A stretch of DNA of 64,000 nucleotides from Isoetes taiwanensis (taxonomy: Eukaryota; Streptophyta; Lycopodiopsida; Isoetales; Isoetaceae): NCBI GenBank assembly GCA_021234155.1, contig JAJEKV010000035.1:7127891-7191890 (forward strand), read 5' to 3'. Of this stretch, positions 1-11,766 are shown piece after piece. A program made the position numbers and the translations under genes. The notes beneath the pieces were generated by a model. That model ran no database searches. It was given only the letters and a program-made list of their open reading frames with translations, and had not been told where the DNA came from. Each line of letters starts with the position of its first letter. Position 1 is the first letter of the stretch.

Positions 1-1477
1 GCATGGGCGCCTCGCACCTATTATGGCCATTTCAGTTTAGAGTTGTGGAGTGATGGTCCAGATTTTCACATTGGGAGTATCATGAGGTGTTTAAGAAACT
101 ATGAGAAGGGTTACAATGGTCACCTACAGATCCTACAGCTAGCCGTGCACTACATAGTGCATTGTTGGATGGAACCCCTAATAGTATTGAAAAGTTTAGC
201 AAGGCAAGATTTAGGAGGAATGGACCTAATGAACATGTTGGAGCTTCAACATCTCGCGGCTAAACCCTCGAGATCCGCCCAAAAGTTCCTCTTGCAACTA
301 GATAATTGTGCCGGTCAAAATAAGAACAGTGGATGTTTTCTTTCCTATCCTACTTAACAGTACCGTGGGTGTTTTTGAAAGAGTCAATTTGGGGTTCCTA
401 ATGCCCTGACATACTCATGAGGATGTGGATGCATTGTTTGGAAAATATAGTCATGTATTGAGACAAAGCAGACAGCTACCAACTTTCCCGTGCTATTGGA
501 AATATTTCATGGATGTACAAATCCATCTCCTATAGGATCTATCATAGAAGAAGTGCCCGATTGGAAGAGTTTTGTGGATGGTTATGCTCTCGACATGGAA
601 GGTCATTCTAGACCTCTTCAATTCACTTTTTGGGTGAGAGAAGGGATTCCAATCATGCAATGGAAAATGAGACCTTCAGAGGAGAAGAAGGAGAGGTGGG
701 GCAGAAATTTGGCGCAGGGATGCAAATGGCAAGCCTATGATACCTCCTGGTCAACCAAAAGCTCTAAAACCAACTGAAGAAGTCAAGCAATTGGGATTGA
801 CTAAGGATGGCATCAATGACTACATCAAGCATTGGCAAACTAATTCGATGACACAAATCGTGCATTGATAGATTATTGGAAGAAGGTGATCAACTTGTTG
901 GATGAGGTAGACACATCCTCCTCAAGAGCTGAAAAGAAGGGTGGTTCCCTAAAAAGTAAGTGGAAAACATTAGCTGGTGCTGACGAAGATGATGGTACCA
1001 TTAGTAGCATTGTGAAGGCATATGCTCCTCCTCAATCTGATAAACACTATGTTGGTCCTAAGAAGGATAGGCCAAAATATCTAGGCATGGATTCTTATGA
1101 ACCTTCTACTGACGTGGAGTGCAACCAATTTGTAGTAGTAAAACCAGCAGATCTAGAGACCTATCCAGTGTGGTTGGGATGGACTATCTCGGATATTTGC
1201 AAAGAAGAAGGTGATGTTAACTTCAATAAGGTGCGGCGTGGAATGGTGGTGTCCAAAGACATCGGTTGAGTAATGTCACCGATAAAGAAAGATATTCCAT
1301 TGTTGGACAAAGAGGTGGAGGAGAAATCCAAGTGATCCCGATCTTTGGCTAGACATTGAAACCGTATTGTACTGGTGGACTCCAAAAACTATTCCTAGTA
1401 AAACAGCGAGAGTTACAATACCTCAGGATGTAAGGAATAAGGTTCTCATATCCTTGGGGATGCTAGTGGAAAAATGA
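1..1477 (+). pseudogene. Decayed DUF7869-type protein gene (5' end outside window)
   Basis: Readable stretches in changing frames give one protein. Around 280-330 comes LLQLDNCAGQNKN, and at about 400-440 MP-stop-HTHEDVDALFGKYS. The family motif is normally GHTHEDxDxxF, so the glycine codon before the motif has become TGA. The frame then stays open through 490-777. Further blocks at 865-1269 include a domain ending in PVWLGWTISDI, typical of the C-terminal part of these proteins, and the reading ends at TGA 1475-1477. DUF7869 proteins are large, poorly understood and often multicopy with transposon-like distribution; the DNC...GHTHED pattern suggests a nuclease-like fold, which I infer rather than see. 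Frameshifts near 350 and 780-860 plus the internal stop make this copy a pseudogene. Its start lies left of the window. Confidence 0.68.
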
Positions 1478-3300
1478 AAAACAATTACTATGTATCTTTT
1501 CTACAGTTAATAAAAGTTGTGTACTACTTGAGTTCCATGATATATGATTTTGTAATTTGAAGTTAAGGTGTGAGTTTATATTCCCGTGTGTGATTATATG
1601 TTAACGTCTATTCTAGTCTAAGGGCAACAAAGTTACTAAAAAAGTGAATTTAACAAAGTTACTAAAAAAGTGCAATATAAAATTTATCCCAAAATTAAGA
1701 CATAATCCCAATTTAATTGAATGATGGTTAATAGAACATGCATGAGCATATTTTACTCACCTCTCTAGCAGTGGTTATTTAGAAAAGTTGTAAAACAATT
1801 CGAGATGGAGCCACTTGACAAAGACCTTGCTGCACCCGTCTTAAAGAGCATATCATATCAGATTTGAGCACATAAGCCAATGCTACATTGAAAATACTTA
1901 CAAAATAGGGTGAAGCAACTAAATGACAACTCATGTCGAATGTAAATGGCATGTGGAGCTTTCCATGAGAAATGCTCGTCCGCATAATATTCACAACATT
2001 GGCATGATTATAAATGATATTTGATCCAAACCAAAGACGAAATCAATGATTAATCTGCAACAAACTTTTGTAATAAGATAGCTTCCACAAATTAGCCGAT
2101 AAATTTAACAAAAGGATGCAACAACAAAACCAACAGGGAATACTTACAACTTAACCAGATGTAGCTTTTTCCCTATTCACAGAATGATCTTTGCTGTAAT
2201 AAAATAGCTTCTACAAATTAGTGATAAATTTTATAAAAGGAGGCGAAAACAGAACCAGCATGGAATACTTACAACTTAATCAGATGTAGCTTTTTCCCTT
2301 GCAACATTCATAAAATGATCTTTGTGTGATAAAAACTGGATGTACCCTTTCAACTTCAATACCAAGAGCCTTCCAACATATCCAAGATTTTCTTTTTCGA
2401 CATGAAGAGACTCTGATACTAATCTAACATATACAACTTGTTTTTGGCAGATGTAATCCGCAACCAGCACTTACCTTGTTCTTTGTTAGAGGAGATTTAC
2501 AACCAACACTTTTAGCATCCTTGGCATGTAGCATGAAGCATCATAGAAGTGGTTACTGCACATAAAATTGCGACCAGTATAATCAGTAGGGTTCTGGCGC
2601 TTCAGAAGTTCTCAATAGCAGAACAATGAATAGCTTATCAGACAATATTAGAAATGATCCAAGCTCGTTATTGAAAATATTCCTCTGCACTTAATTACAA
2701 AATCCTAGGTTTTGCCATTTCGTGCTTTCCTGCACTCAATGGCAAGTCAATCAAAGAGAAACTGGTGTAACTTGCTCTTGCATAGCCTAGTTAGAACCTT
2801 GAAACCTGCATAGTGTAAGGGAACAATGCTCGTTTTGAAGCTCAAGATTGAGCCCTGCACCAGCTTCTTAGCTACTTCAAAACGAAATATGAATGCTTGA
2901 TCCTCTACCTCAGTACTAAATTTCAACTTCAATTCAAGTCCAAATTTGAGAAAGATGGACTTGGTCCAGCTTATGAAAAGCAAAGTTGTAGCAACTATTG
3001 ATCGGCTAACATAATGAACTGCCAATTTTTAGTCTGTCGTGCAAAGAATTGCCTTTGGTGAAGGTATTCTTGCGAACTGCTATGGAGAAAATTCTGCTAT
3101 CAAATATTCTGCGTGATGATCCTGCAAACAACCATCAAAGTATCTGCTAAAGATGGAAAAATACAACATATATTCCATGGTAAAAGCACTTCTGGGATAA
3201 GAAAAAATGGAAGTGCAAAAAGGGAAACATCATCTACAATCTACTAAGCATAACTTGAAAATTCAAGTTGCATTAAGTTATAAAGGTAAAAGCATCTAGC
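1478..3300. other. AT-rich stretch without a recognisable gene
   Basis: I recognise no conserved protein here. A direct duplication is visible at about 2068-2180 and 2196-2300 (AGCTTCYACAAATTAG...CAGATGTAGCTTTTTCCC, about 128 bp apart). The minus-strand frame 2276-2470 ends near a donor-like GTAAG and could be an exon remnant belonging with the CDC27 pieces further right, but nothing in its residues proves this. Confidence 0.4.
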
Positions 3301-3319
3301 TTGACCTGCAACATCAATT

Positions 3320-4175
3320 TCATCACCCTATTCGTAAGCTATTGCAAAAAAAGGGTCTATTGCAAGTACTTGTGTGTAATTTCGTCTAGCTGCCTGTACA
3401 CAACAGAATAAAAATATCAGGACAGAATAGAAAAGCATGTCTAACACAATCAGGAGTCTTATCGTCAACCATTATAGAAACACGTTGAAATGAATACAAA
3501 TCAACCAAGAAGAGAGCTCATATTTCAAATAACGTTTAAATGTGTCCCAAACAATGGATTATATAGATTCAATCCCCTCAAAAATAACCCAATCATGTTA
3601 TTTCATTCATGATACTACGGCGGAGTTTACCTTTCTTGTTTAAATAAGTTCCATCTTCGCTGCCTATTATGTGTTTCATTGCTCTCATTATGTGCATTGT
3701 ATTACTACTATTATTGTCCATTATTATATGCATGGAAAGAAGTAGCATACCTACAAATTAATTGCAGCATATAATGTCCTGCAGCTCCATTGAGCACCTG
3801 TCCAAAAAGTAAGTTTTTACCCTTTCAAAATATCCTCACATTTGAAATGACAGAGCCACATATACCTCCCCTGCTAGGTCATTGGATGGAAGAAGTGCTT
3901 CAGCCATACTTCCCATTTGGAAACATGCCAATGCAAAGGGGTAACGGCATGTACAGATTTTGATCTTGGGTAATAAACAACAAACACTTCAATCATAGAT
4001 ATTCACTGTTATAGAGGACTACGAACATTTTCTGGGCAACATTCCTTGCTCAATGCTACTTATCAGGCATGCAAAACTTTGTTTGAGATACATATCTAAC
4101 CTTTTAAAAGTAGATATTCTCGTAGGCTTGATCCTCGCAAACATAGCACATAGTGAACATGTTGCAAGTGCATTG
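3320..4175 (-). pseudogene. CDC27: Remnants of APC3/CDC27 (HOBBIT-like) anaphase-promoting-complex subunit
   Basis: Three to four minus-strand pieces lie in the right order for the N-terminal TPR half of CDC27, a scaffold TPR subunit of the anaphase-promoting complex (nuclear ubiquitin ligase). Near 4080-4175 there is a frame-broken LATC...QAY...K block. Near 3885-3970 it reads YPFALACFQMGSMAEALLPSND, as in the family pattern YLFALSCFQM...EAE.AL.P.NE. At 3765-3820 it reads VLNGAAGHYMLQLICR, as in PNGAAGHYLLGLIYR. At 3320-3410 it reads AARRNYTQVLAIDPFFAIAYE then a stop, as in ALxxDPLLWAAYEELC. AG/GT-like junctions between the pieces show introns were retained, so the copy arose at DNA level. 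The stop and frame changes make it a pseudogene. I could not confirm the first exon, which might lie at 4925-5130, or the C-terminal TPRs. Confidence 0.6.
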
Positions 4176-4199
4176 ATCTGCAAGGAAAACCTTAATTGC

Positions 4200-6160
4200 A
4201 TGAGAATTCAATAAAGATAAACTCATTAACAGGTCACTACTTCCACTGAATGAAGAAGCCACAATGCCAGACTACACGTTGCATCCGACATCATAACGTA
4301 TACATCAGAATGAATTTTCAAAAGAAACAGGTGCACTTAGTCTCGAAGACTTGATCAAGTGCAGGGTTTTACCTCTACTGCAAATTGGCATAGAGATGCT
4401 CGCTGGCTCCATTAAGGTGTTAATGAACACAAAAGAGCATATTACGGATGGAAATGAAAGCACCGAATGCCTGCTGGTGGAAATCTCTTCTCCATTTTTT
4501 AATAGCTTCACAGTTTTGCGAATCCATATTATCTGAGCTGTTCTATTGACGTCAAACCACCATACGTCTGCAACAGATTGTATGAGATTGGGAGGAGCAT
4601 CAAATACTCGTAATGTGCTAGGGTTCTACATTAGTTTGTTTCTGTGCTTCATAGCTCTTTCAGAGCCTGCAACCATATTTTCTTCATGGATTTGAAAGCC
4701 ATAGCTAAACCCAGCATTCTAAAGGTTGGAAATGTAGTTTAAACTCTTCCTTTCTCTGAAGAAGCCATATGAGACAGATGTATAGTTTAATGCTCATACA
4801 TGTGCCTAAGCAAACAAAGACATCCAGCATACATATACCCAGCTATGGAGGCCGAAGCTTACCATGTTACCATCTCTCAACATGACAAAAATAAGAAGAA
4901 AGCATTAGAGGAGATGACCTACAGAACTATTGCCCGATTGGTTTCATGATTGTGCAGAAGCTCGCCAACGTCCAAATCGCTCAAATATATGAAGCGTTGA
5001 AGACTGACCTTATATTTTATGCAGGAATTGCAGATGGCTTTCCATTGATGCAATGAGTCATGCAACCTCCTCTTCTGCTATGGAGCTCCAATAACGCCAA
5101 TGCTTCTTTCAAAGACGGCACTTGGGCAGTAAAGCTACTGTTTTCATTCAACATTTTTCTACTTGAATAAAGATCCTAGTTGAATGCAGATGGAGACGAA
5201 AAGGAAGAAAAGGTTCCTCTAATGGGGACGAAGGAAAAAATAATGGCTCAGCAATGTAAAGAGATCATTTCCGGCAGAGAAGCACGAGCCAGGCCATCAC
5301 CGCCCGCTCTATGCTGCTCTTTTCGCTCTGGAATTTGAAATACGGAAAGGAATGCCAGACGCAGACTTGAAAAGGTCCCGCAGGGGGAAGGGAACGCCGC
5401 ATGCGGCATTACATGTGGCGTTCCTGGCACAAAAACCAACACCATCTCAAAATAAAAGAGAAGATATTGTTAGATAATGAATATTTCAAATAAGAAAGAA
5501 AAGAAGGAAGTTCAACTAGTTAGGGTCTTTACCTGTATAATACTAGAAGAGTGATATATGTCCCTTGTCCTAAGTAGATGAATCTTTAAAGGAATATTAT
5601 GCCCTTGTACTATATAATTAGATTTGAAGACTTTTAAGCAAAATCAGTGCTATGCACCAAACATGTGTAACCCTGTTGAAGATCGTGTTCTATTCGCAGA
5701 ACATCTGAAGTGAGTATTCAATTTCAATGTGATGTATGTATCTTTCAATCCCAGAATCTTCATAGAAATAAATAGTCCTGAATGATAAAGGGCTTCAAGC
5801 TCTGAATGATAAAGATATGCATTTCACATGTTCAACTGCAAAGAGAGATGTGGAATCCCAGAAATTTCATAACAATAAATAGTTGTTAGACAAGAAACTT
5901 GATTGTTTATGACAATGGCTTCATACTTATCAACAAATAAGAAAGCAAATCGTCACTAATCTGTCGCCCTAGCCCTAGCTTCAACCCTGGCCAATATAGC
6001 TTCATCAGACGTCACATAACCTGGTGAAGATGGATAGGTAGGATGAGGGCAAAGGAACCAAAGGAGCATTCATCATGCATTAGAAGATAGAAAAAGAGGA
6101 AGGAAGGAGGAAACAGAACCATTGAATCCTAGGAACTTAGAAATAAAGTTGTTGATGAGC
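4200..6160. other. No supported gene
   Basis: Mixed AT-rich sequence with several short frames on both strands that match nothing I know. A minus-strand frame near 4925-5040 (SLQRFIYL) faintly resembles the start of CDC27 but is too weak to call. Confidence 0.35.
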
Positions 6161-6165
6161 TTCTG

Positions 6166-7900
6166 CTAGAGACTTGTCATCATGCTTGGTCTCTGATGTC
6201 CATATCTTGCAAGCATTATCTTGTCTAATGCTCGTTTCAAATAGTGCAAATCATTAACATAAGGAAGCAAAAGGAACAGTTCAAACTCCACCCTAGGATG
6301 TCCAGGAAGATAGGCAGCCAAGGCTTCAATTATTGCTTCAGGAGAAGGAAGCCCTTCAGATGTTGCTATCTCAATTACAAAACTAGCTTTGTAAGCATAC
6401 AAGAAGGTTGTGAGCACCCATTGCAACTCCTGGAACTCAAACTTCATGCTCTCAATTCTATGTTCTAACATAGAAGCAACATTTGCCAACTTGAATGCAC
6501 TTATTGAATCACTGATGGCGTGTACCTATTTTTTGTATTCAGAAGAATAGGCTGCAGAAATTCCTTCAAGATTGCGAGAACCTGAGGCTTCTGGTCTGCA
6601 TCTGAAGCACAAACACTCAAAGCCTTCTAACGCATCTCTTCGATCTGCCAAGGGGATTATTGCACCTGCATAGCATATAATAAGCTCCTCTCCTACAACA
6701 ATGTCTTTAGCAGCAATATAATACACAACTTCACTTTTGCCACCCATTTCAATGTTTATTAGGTTAGGACAGCATGAGTGGTTCAGAAATGCAGGCAGCA
6801 ACCAAATGCTATGTACACACATGTTTCCTTAGCTTGTCCATCCTTGGAATAACTTACACTTAATAGATGATAAATAGTATTTAGCATTGCATCATATATT
6901 GAAGCAAGATCAATATTTTCCATCTGACCCTCTTCGTCTTCTCCTTGATGTAATAAGATTTCCTCCTCGGAACTTGCATTTGGAACAAATAAAAACTTTG
7001 GTGGAACATTTGATCTTCATTTGGATGCTGAGATTTCCAGACTGTTTATCTGATGGCGCTCCCTTGCAGAAGCCATCACTTTCTCAAGCACCTTAACCAT
7101 GGTATCTGCATACCTGGATTCTGTTCCTAGCTTTACAAAAGTATGTGCATTGCTTACCATAACCAAATCCCCAACCTTAATGTGCAAATAAACCTCTGCC
7201 TTTACCAGAACTGGTTTTCATCTCTACTGGACCTGAAAAATCTGCATATGCTGGGATGGAAGAACCCTCATCCATAAAACAATGGGACAGATCATGAGTA
7301 CCTCCTTAGCTCTACTCAAGGAATAATCTGCTCTTTTGAAGGGCAGAATTGATGATTTTTGCAGCTCCCAAGCCTGTCCAAGAATCAACAGGCCATATTG
7401 TGTTGTTGAAGCTCATGCTGAGCTCTTCCCTTTCGAAACAAGCTCTTAAACATGCTGAGAATTAAGAGAAAGGGCTCTGTTGGAGTCCCTTAAGGCAGAT
7501 TCAAATTTGTCTTGCTGAAGGTATACTTCTGATCTATTGTTGTAAGCCAGGGCAGAGCATTGTCATCCCCATCTAAGACAGCCTTGTTGCTCTGCTGCAG
7601 CCTCAAGTTTTCCTTGCTTAAAGAATGAGTTTCCATGCACTCCATTAAAACTAGCTTTGCCATCTTTTCTTCTGAGAAACTGGAAATAATATGAATAGAA
7701 GCAGGGTTTTCAACTTCTAAAACACGAATATCATCCCTATTAATGATCGAAGGCTCCTTGATTGCTACTCTAGCTCCCTTGACAAACTTGCGAATGCACA
7801 AATCAACACTGATATTGCAGATGCTTAGAAATATTGTAGTGCTCGATTCGTCCACAAACACGAGACAATAACATTGAAGTAGAAGGGATCTTTTCGTGGA
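6166..7900 (-). pseudogene. Broken SET-domain/TPR protein lysine methyltransferase
   Basis: Read on the minus strand, the pieces follow the order of the plant SET-TPR (SMYD-like) methyltransferases, which transfer methyl groups from S-adenosylmethionine to lysines. The N-terminal part (7490-7880) has GARVAIKEPSI. The start of the SET domain (7190-7290) reads ADFSGPVEM...SGKGRGLFA, then a stop, then GDLVMVSNA. The SET core (6526-6822) has the substrate/cofactor motif FLNHSCCPN and GEELIICYAG, then the cysteine-rich post-SET CLCFRC. The tail (6166-6489) is mostly helical. Stops near 7190 and 7330-7440 and the frame change near 6830 prevent one continuous protein. A GTAAGT donor-like site at about 6860 and an AG just before IWLLPAFLNHSC could mark a very short (about 50 nt) intron instead of a frameshift there. 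The family is clear; the gene appears inactive. Confidence 0.72.
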
Positions 7901-8224
7901 TCTACAGCCAAAAACCCACAAACTACACGACCTATTTAGGGTATGTTAAATTCCATATCAGACAAATGAAGTAGGTTCAGTCCAAAAAGAGCTGCTCGAC
8001 AATGCTCGAAAGGCTCATCTACTGATCTAGGAAGGACCAACAGAGGAGGTATATCTCTTGTATGCTTCAAAGGCATTGGAAAATAATGCCATAGCCACAA
8101 TCTGTGAAAAGCTCCAACCATCAACACTCTCTGTTCTGTTCTACCTTGTCCAGAGCCATATAATCCAAAGACCCTGCCCCCCAAGAACGGTCCAGAGCCA
8201 TAGCCAGATGCTCTATCTATATTG

Positions 8225-8396
8225 CTGCCAGTTATTTGGTTCAAACATCAGCGGCCCACAATGCAGGTGACCGCCAGTTTACAGGGAACAATAGGTTTGG
8301 AGCAGTCACCAGCATATCCTAGGTATATTTCAGCATATACCTAGGATATGCCACAAACCCACATAAACGAGGGTTTGCCCTTTTAGGGACAACCCA
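8225..8396 (-). repeat. Dispersed repeat, inverted partner of 42659-42830
   Basis: The reverse complement of this segment matches 42659-42830. Both hold GGTTGYCCCT...GGGCAAACCCTCGTT, then a block of CATATTC/GAATATGCCTAG repeats, then TGGCGGTCxCC and GGCCGCTG. No coding capacity or clear terminal duplication is seen. Confidence 0.7.
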
Positions 8397-8399
8397 AAA

Positions 8400-9455
8400 A
8401 TCAGTGTTTGATCCCTTTATCATTTGTTCATGCTTCATAGGATGATATTGTTGATCACGGGTCTGCATTATGATTATCTTTTTAAAGGCCCCTATGTTAT
8501 TATTTTAAGTGAGGTTTCTGGCAATTGTTTGACTGACCCATGATATGAGGGTATAGTCGCTCATATTTTAAGCCCACTTACATTACTTATGGCCCATCTA
8601 CTTCGACACTATTTGGGCATTTTACGCGCTCACGATCATCTTTCGGCAACAAAACCCAAACATTACCATTGTATATTCCCCTAATATTTTGGCACCATAT
8701 TGTAAATGTTAGACTTCTCTTACAAAAGCCTGTACATATTTTCGTGCTTTTTTTTTTGGGGGGGGGCAATGTTAACCACCTAGTAGTTAACATTGTGTGC
8801 ATGTCAGGTATCGGTGGTGGCAAACTACACTTGGCATGTTTAGGTTAGCGTAAGTGTACGACTTAGATTTAGCTAGATGTAGGGCTCAAATTTGCGGTCT
8901 ACACTATATTAGACCAGAATCTCTCTTCAGGTGTATTCAGGTTTGATCTTAAATTTGGAGAGCCTCATTTGGCGCACATTTCCATATTTTGTGTACATAT
9001 TTGTCCCTTTTTGTTCTTGTTTCATGATCTTGAGCATGACAAGCTCGTAGCATCTGGCAGTCATGGACTGCTGCTGCAAGATGTATGCCAAGAACTCGAG
9101 ACTAACATCTACTAAATAGGTATACAAAAGATACCAGCGTAATATTAATACTTCTTGTGCAGTTCTGGTTATCTTAGTTGTAGGTGTCTATAGTAGACTT
9201 ATATCTTATTTTCGGTTGTAAGCATCTAGACAATCTTTTTCTGGTCATCATATCCTATTATAGGTGTCTCTAGTAAGCTTAAATTTTACTTCTAGTAAGT
9301 CTTTGAATAGAGGATTGTTAAATACCATTTGCAAGATGCAAGATGATATCACGATATCAAGATGTTCGAGAGGGATATCAAGTACCCTTCACATTGAGTT
9401 TGCGAGGCATTGTTTTATTGAACAACAACAATAATGGAACTTGTAAAAGGATTGT
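8400..9455. other. Intergenic, no gene recognised
   Basis: A homopolymer pair at about 8750-8766 (T run then G run) is the only notable simple sequence. No recognisable exon is seen on either strand. Confidence 0.4.
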
Positions 9456-9457
9456 CA

Positions 9458-11180
9458 GGTTATTTTTAGCCTTATCAGCCAATATAACACCGACACGTAT
9501 CCACTATTCTTTAAGCGAATGTGTGTTGTCGGTCATCATTCTGAATATTTTGGTCTCCATTCTGCAATCTATTCTGCCAATAATCCACATTCTGCGACAA
9601 TATCATCTTGATCGTCCATGTGTCAAATAAGGATGGCTGAAAATTGTCTGGCAGCACTTCAGATTGGGCGAATGGCCCTCTATACAAAAAGCAAATCAAC
9701 TATACAAAAGCCCTTGTTTTTACTTTCTTTCAAATTCGACAATAATAGTGGATGGTTCGCCAATAAATAAACACAAATATTTTTTATGGCGTAACTTAGC
9801 TGTGCGGGACTTGGTATGAACCAATACTAAAGCCAAAACCTCCTCTTTTCCTGATAAGCTCATGCCAACACTAAACTTGGCGGCTTCTGAGGTAAGTTTT
9901 CAGATCTATTCTTGCTCGTAGGTTTTGCAATGTGCCAAAAGAAATGAAGCTCTAAATGCCTGTTAGCTCAGAGATCTGTTCATCACTAGCTGAATGCCTG
10001 CGTTTTTTCCATGTTTATGTATTTTGCTGTTGCCTTTTGACTCACATTGGTGTTTATATGCCATGGACTTAAAAAATATGTAGATTTCTTATGGCATGTG
10101 TATAGAATGTCGATTAAGTTGTTTAATGGTGCTTTTCAAAGCAGGTAAAACCATGACAGTGGCAATTGACAGTTTCGATGATGAATCAGAAGTTAATGGA
10201 GCTAATGCTCTTCAGATGAGAACCATCACTTCTAAGGAGCTTGCTAAACATAATACCAGTCAGGATCTATGGATTTCCATCCAGGGAAAAGTGTATGATG
10301 TGACAGAATGGGTTAAGTTCCACCCAGGTGGAGATCTCCCTTTAATCAGTCTAGCTGGTCAGGATGTTACAGATTCTTTTCTTGCATTCCATCCTGGAGA
10401 GACCTGGCATCTTCTTCCAAAGTATTTGGTGGGAACACTAACAGATTACAGTGTAACACCTCTTGCAGCAGAGCATAGAAAACTTTTGGGAGACCTAAAG
10501 AAAGCTGGACTATTTAAGGTGCCTGTGCACACCTATTGCTTTATCATGATTGCCATGCTTGTGTTGCTTTTGTTTTGCATCTTTGGTGTTGTTTTCTCCA
10601 GCAATGTCTGGGTACATGTAGCTTGTGCTATTTCACTTGGGACAGTATGGTCACAGGCAGGATGGATAGGTCATGACACTGGACATTGTGGCATGCTTGG
10701 AAATTATAAAATAGATACTTCTATTGGCATACTAGTAGGAAATTGTTTGGCAGGAATTGATATTGGATGGTGGAAGAGGAACCATAATGCTCACCATTTT
10801 TCTTGCAATAGTGTGGAGTATGACCCTGATCTGCAATACATACCACTCTTTGCAGTGTCTTCAAAATTCTTTTCTTCTTTGCATTCCTACTTCTATGAGA
10901 GGACAATGCAATTTGATGGTTTAGCTCGAACTCTGGTAAGCTATCAGCATTGGACATTCTACTTTGTGATGGCAGTTGCCAGAATTAATCTGTACTGTCA
11001 AACTGTGCTTTTTTTACTATCAAAGAAGCGAATATCAAACCGCGTGCTCCAGATCATGGCACTTGGTTTTTATTGGACGTGGTTTCTATCTCTCCTTTCC
11101 TACTTACCTTCAACATGGGAAAGGCTCCTTTTTGTGATCATTAGCTTTGCAGTGACTGGTATTCAGCATGTACAATTCTG
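9458..11180 (+). repeat. Direct duplication, copy 1 (desaturase promoter, leader, intron and most of the CDS)
   Basis: This stretch is nearly identical to 14575-16300. The match starts at GGTTATTTTTAGCC and runs through the 5' flank, the leader intron and the desaturase frame as far as the codons for IQH. The spacing is about 5.12 kb. The mannanase fragment and about 2 kb of other sequence lie between the copies. Confidence 0.85.
9892..10144 (+). other. Probable 5' UTR intron of the desaturase gene
   Basis: The leader ends GCTTCTGAG, followed by a consensus donor GTAAGTTTTCAG at 9892. A 3' splice site TTTTCAAAGCAG ends at 10144, eight bases before the chosen ATG. The same two sites are kept in the duplicate (about 15032 and 15298). 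A leader intron explains why the start at 10153 is preferred over the in-frame ATGs at 10096 and 10126, which would lie inside the intron. Confidence 0.7.
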
Positions 11181-11544
11181 TCTGAACCACTTTTCATCTC
11201 CAGTATATCAAGGCCAACCAGTCAGTAAAGAGTGGTTTCAGGCACAGGTGAGGGGGACATTAAACATATCCTCCCCTAGCTGGATGGACTGGTTTCATGG
11301 AGGTCTCCAATTCCAAATTGAACATCACCTCTTTCCTCGTCTCCCTCGACACAATCTGAGAAAGATTTCTAAGGTTGTCAGGCCACTTTGTGAGAAATAT
11401 GATCTGCCCTACAAATCAGTCAGCTTTTGGGAAGCCAATGTAATGATCATCAGCACATTAAGAAGCTCAGCTCTACAAGCACGTGATCTATCCAAACCAG
11501 CTCCCAAGAACCTTTTGTGGGAAGCTATGAATGCCATTGGCTGA
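10153..11544 (+). CDS. SLD: Delta-8 sphingolipid long-chain-base desaturase (cytochrome b5 fusion)
   Basis: 463 residues, uninterrupted. An N-terminal cytochrome b5 domain (about 22-100) has the haem motif HPGGD (57-61) and the second haem histidine in FHPGETW (80). Hydrophobic segments lie at about 129-165 and 300-340. The three histidine boxes of membrane front-end desaturases are present: HDTGH (174-178), HNAHH (211-215) and QIEHH (388-392, with the family's Q for H). EYDPDLQYIPLFAVSSKFF and VSYQHWTFY fit plant sphingolipid delta-8 desaturases, which introduce a double bond in the phytosphingosine base of glucosylceramides in the ER using electrons from the fused b5. Usual family length is about 450 residues. 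A delta-5/6 acyl front-end desaturase is the alternative, less likely from these motifs. The start is chosen as the first ATG after the leader intron. The coding part is intronless, as is usual for the family. It is the only intact known gene in the window. Confidence 0.9.
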   Translation: MTVAIDSFDDESEVNGANALQMRTITSKELAKHNTSQDLWISIQGKVYDVTEWVKFHPGGDLPLISLAGQDVTDSFLAFHPGETWHLLPKYLVGTLTDYSVTPLAAEHRKLLGDLKKAGLFKVPVHTYCFIMIAMLVLLLFCIFGVVFSSNVWVHVACAISLGTVWSQAGWIGHDTGHCGMLGNYKIDTSIGILVGNCLAGIDIGWWKRNHNAHHFSCNSVEYDPDLQYIPLFAVSSKFFSSLHSYFYERTMQFDGLARTLVSYQHWTFYFVMAVARINLYCQTVLFLLSKKRISNRVLQIMALGFYWTWFLSLLSYLPSTWERLLFVIISFAVTGIQHVQFCLNHFSSPVYQGQPVSKEWFQAQVRGTLNISSPSWMDWFHGGLQFQIEHHLFPRLPRHNLRKISKVVRPLCEKYDLPYKSVSFWEANVMIISTLRSSALQARDLSKPAPKNLLWEAMNAIG

Positions 11545-11766
11545 TTCTGCTGCGAAATCTAATTAGGAACTGTATGAAAATTTTCAGTGATTCTTTCAGT
11601 TTTGTGTAGCAATAAGTTTGAACATTGCAATTCTTTCTGGATTGAAAAAATCAATTAAGAAGGTTAAACGGTCAGCATGTTAAGTATTCTTGTAGAAATA
11701 TTACCAAAGAAATATGAAGATTGACAGGGCTGTAAATATTACTTCAACATAGACTCAGAAATCTAT

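Noticed and set aside
10096-10152. Upstream in-frame ATGs (10096, 10126) as desaturase start
   Set aside because: They lie inside the predicted leader intron, whose splice sites are conserved in the duplicate; family N-termini fit the ATG at 10153.
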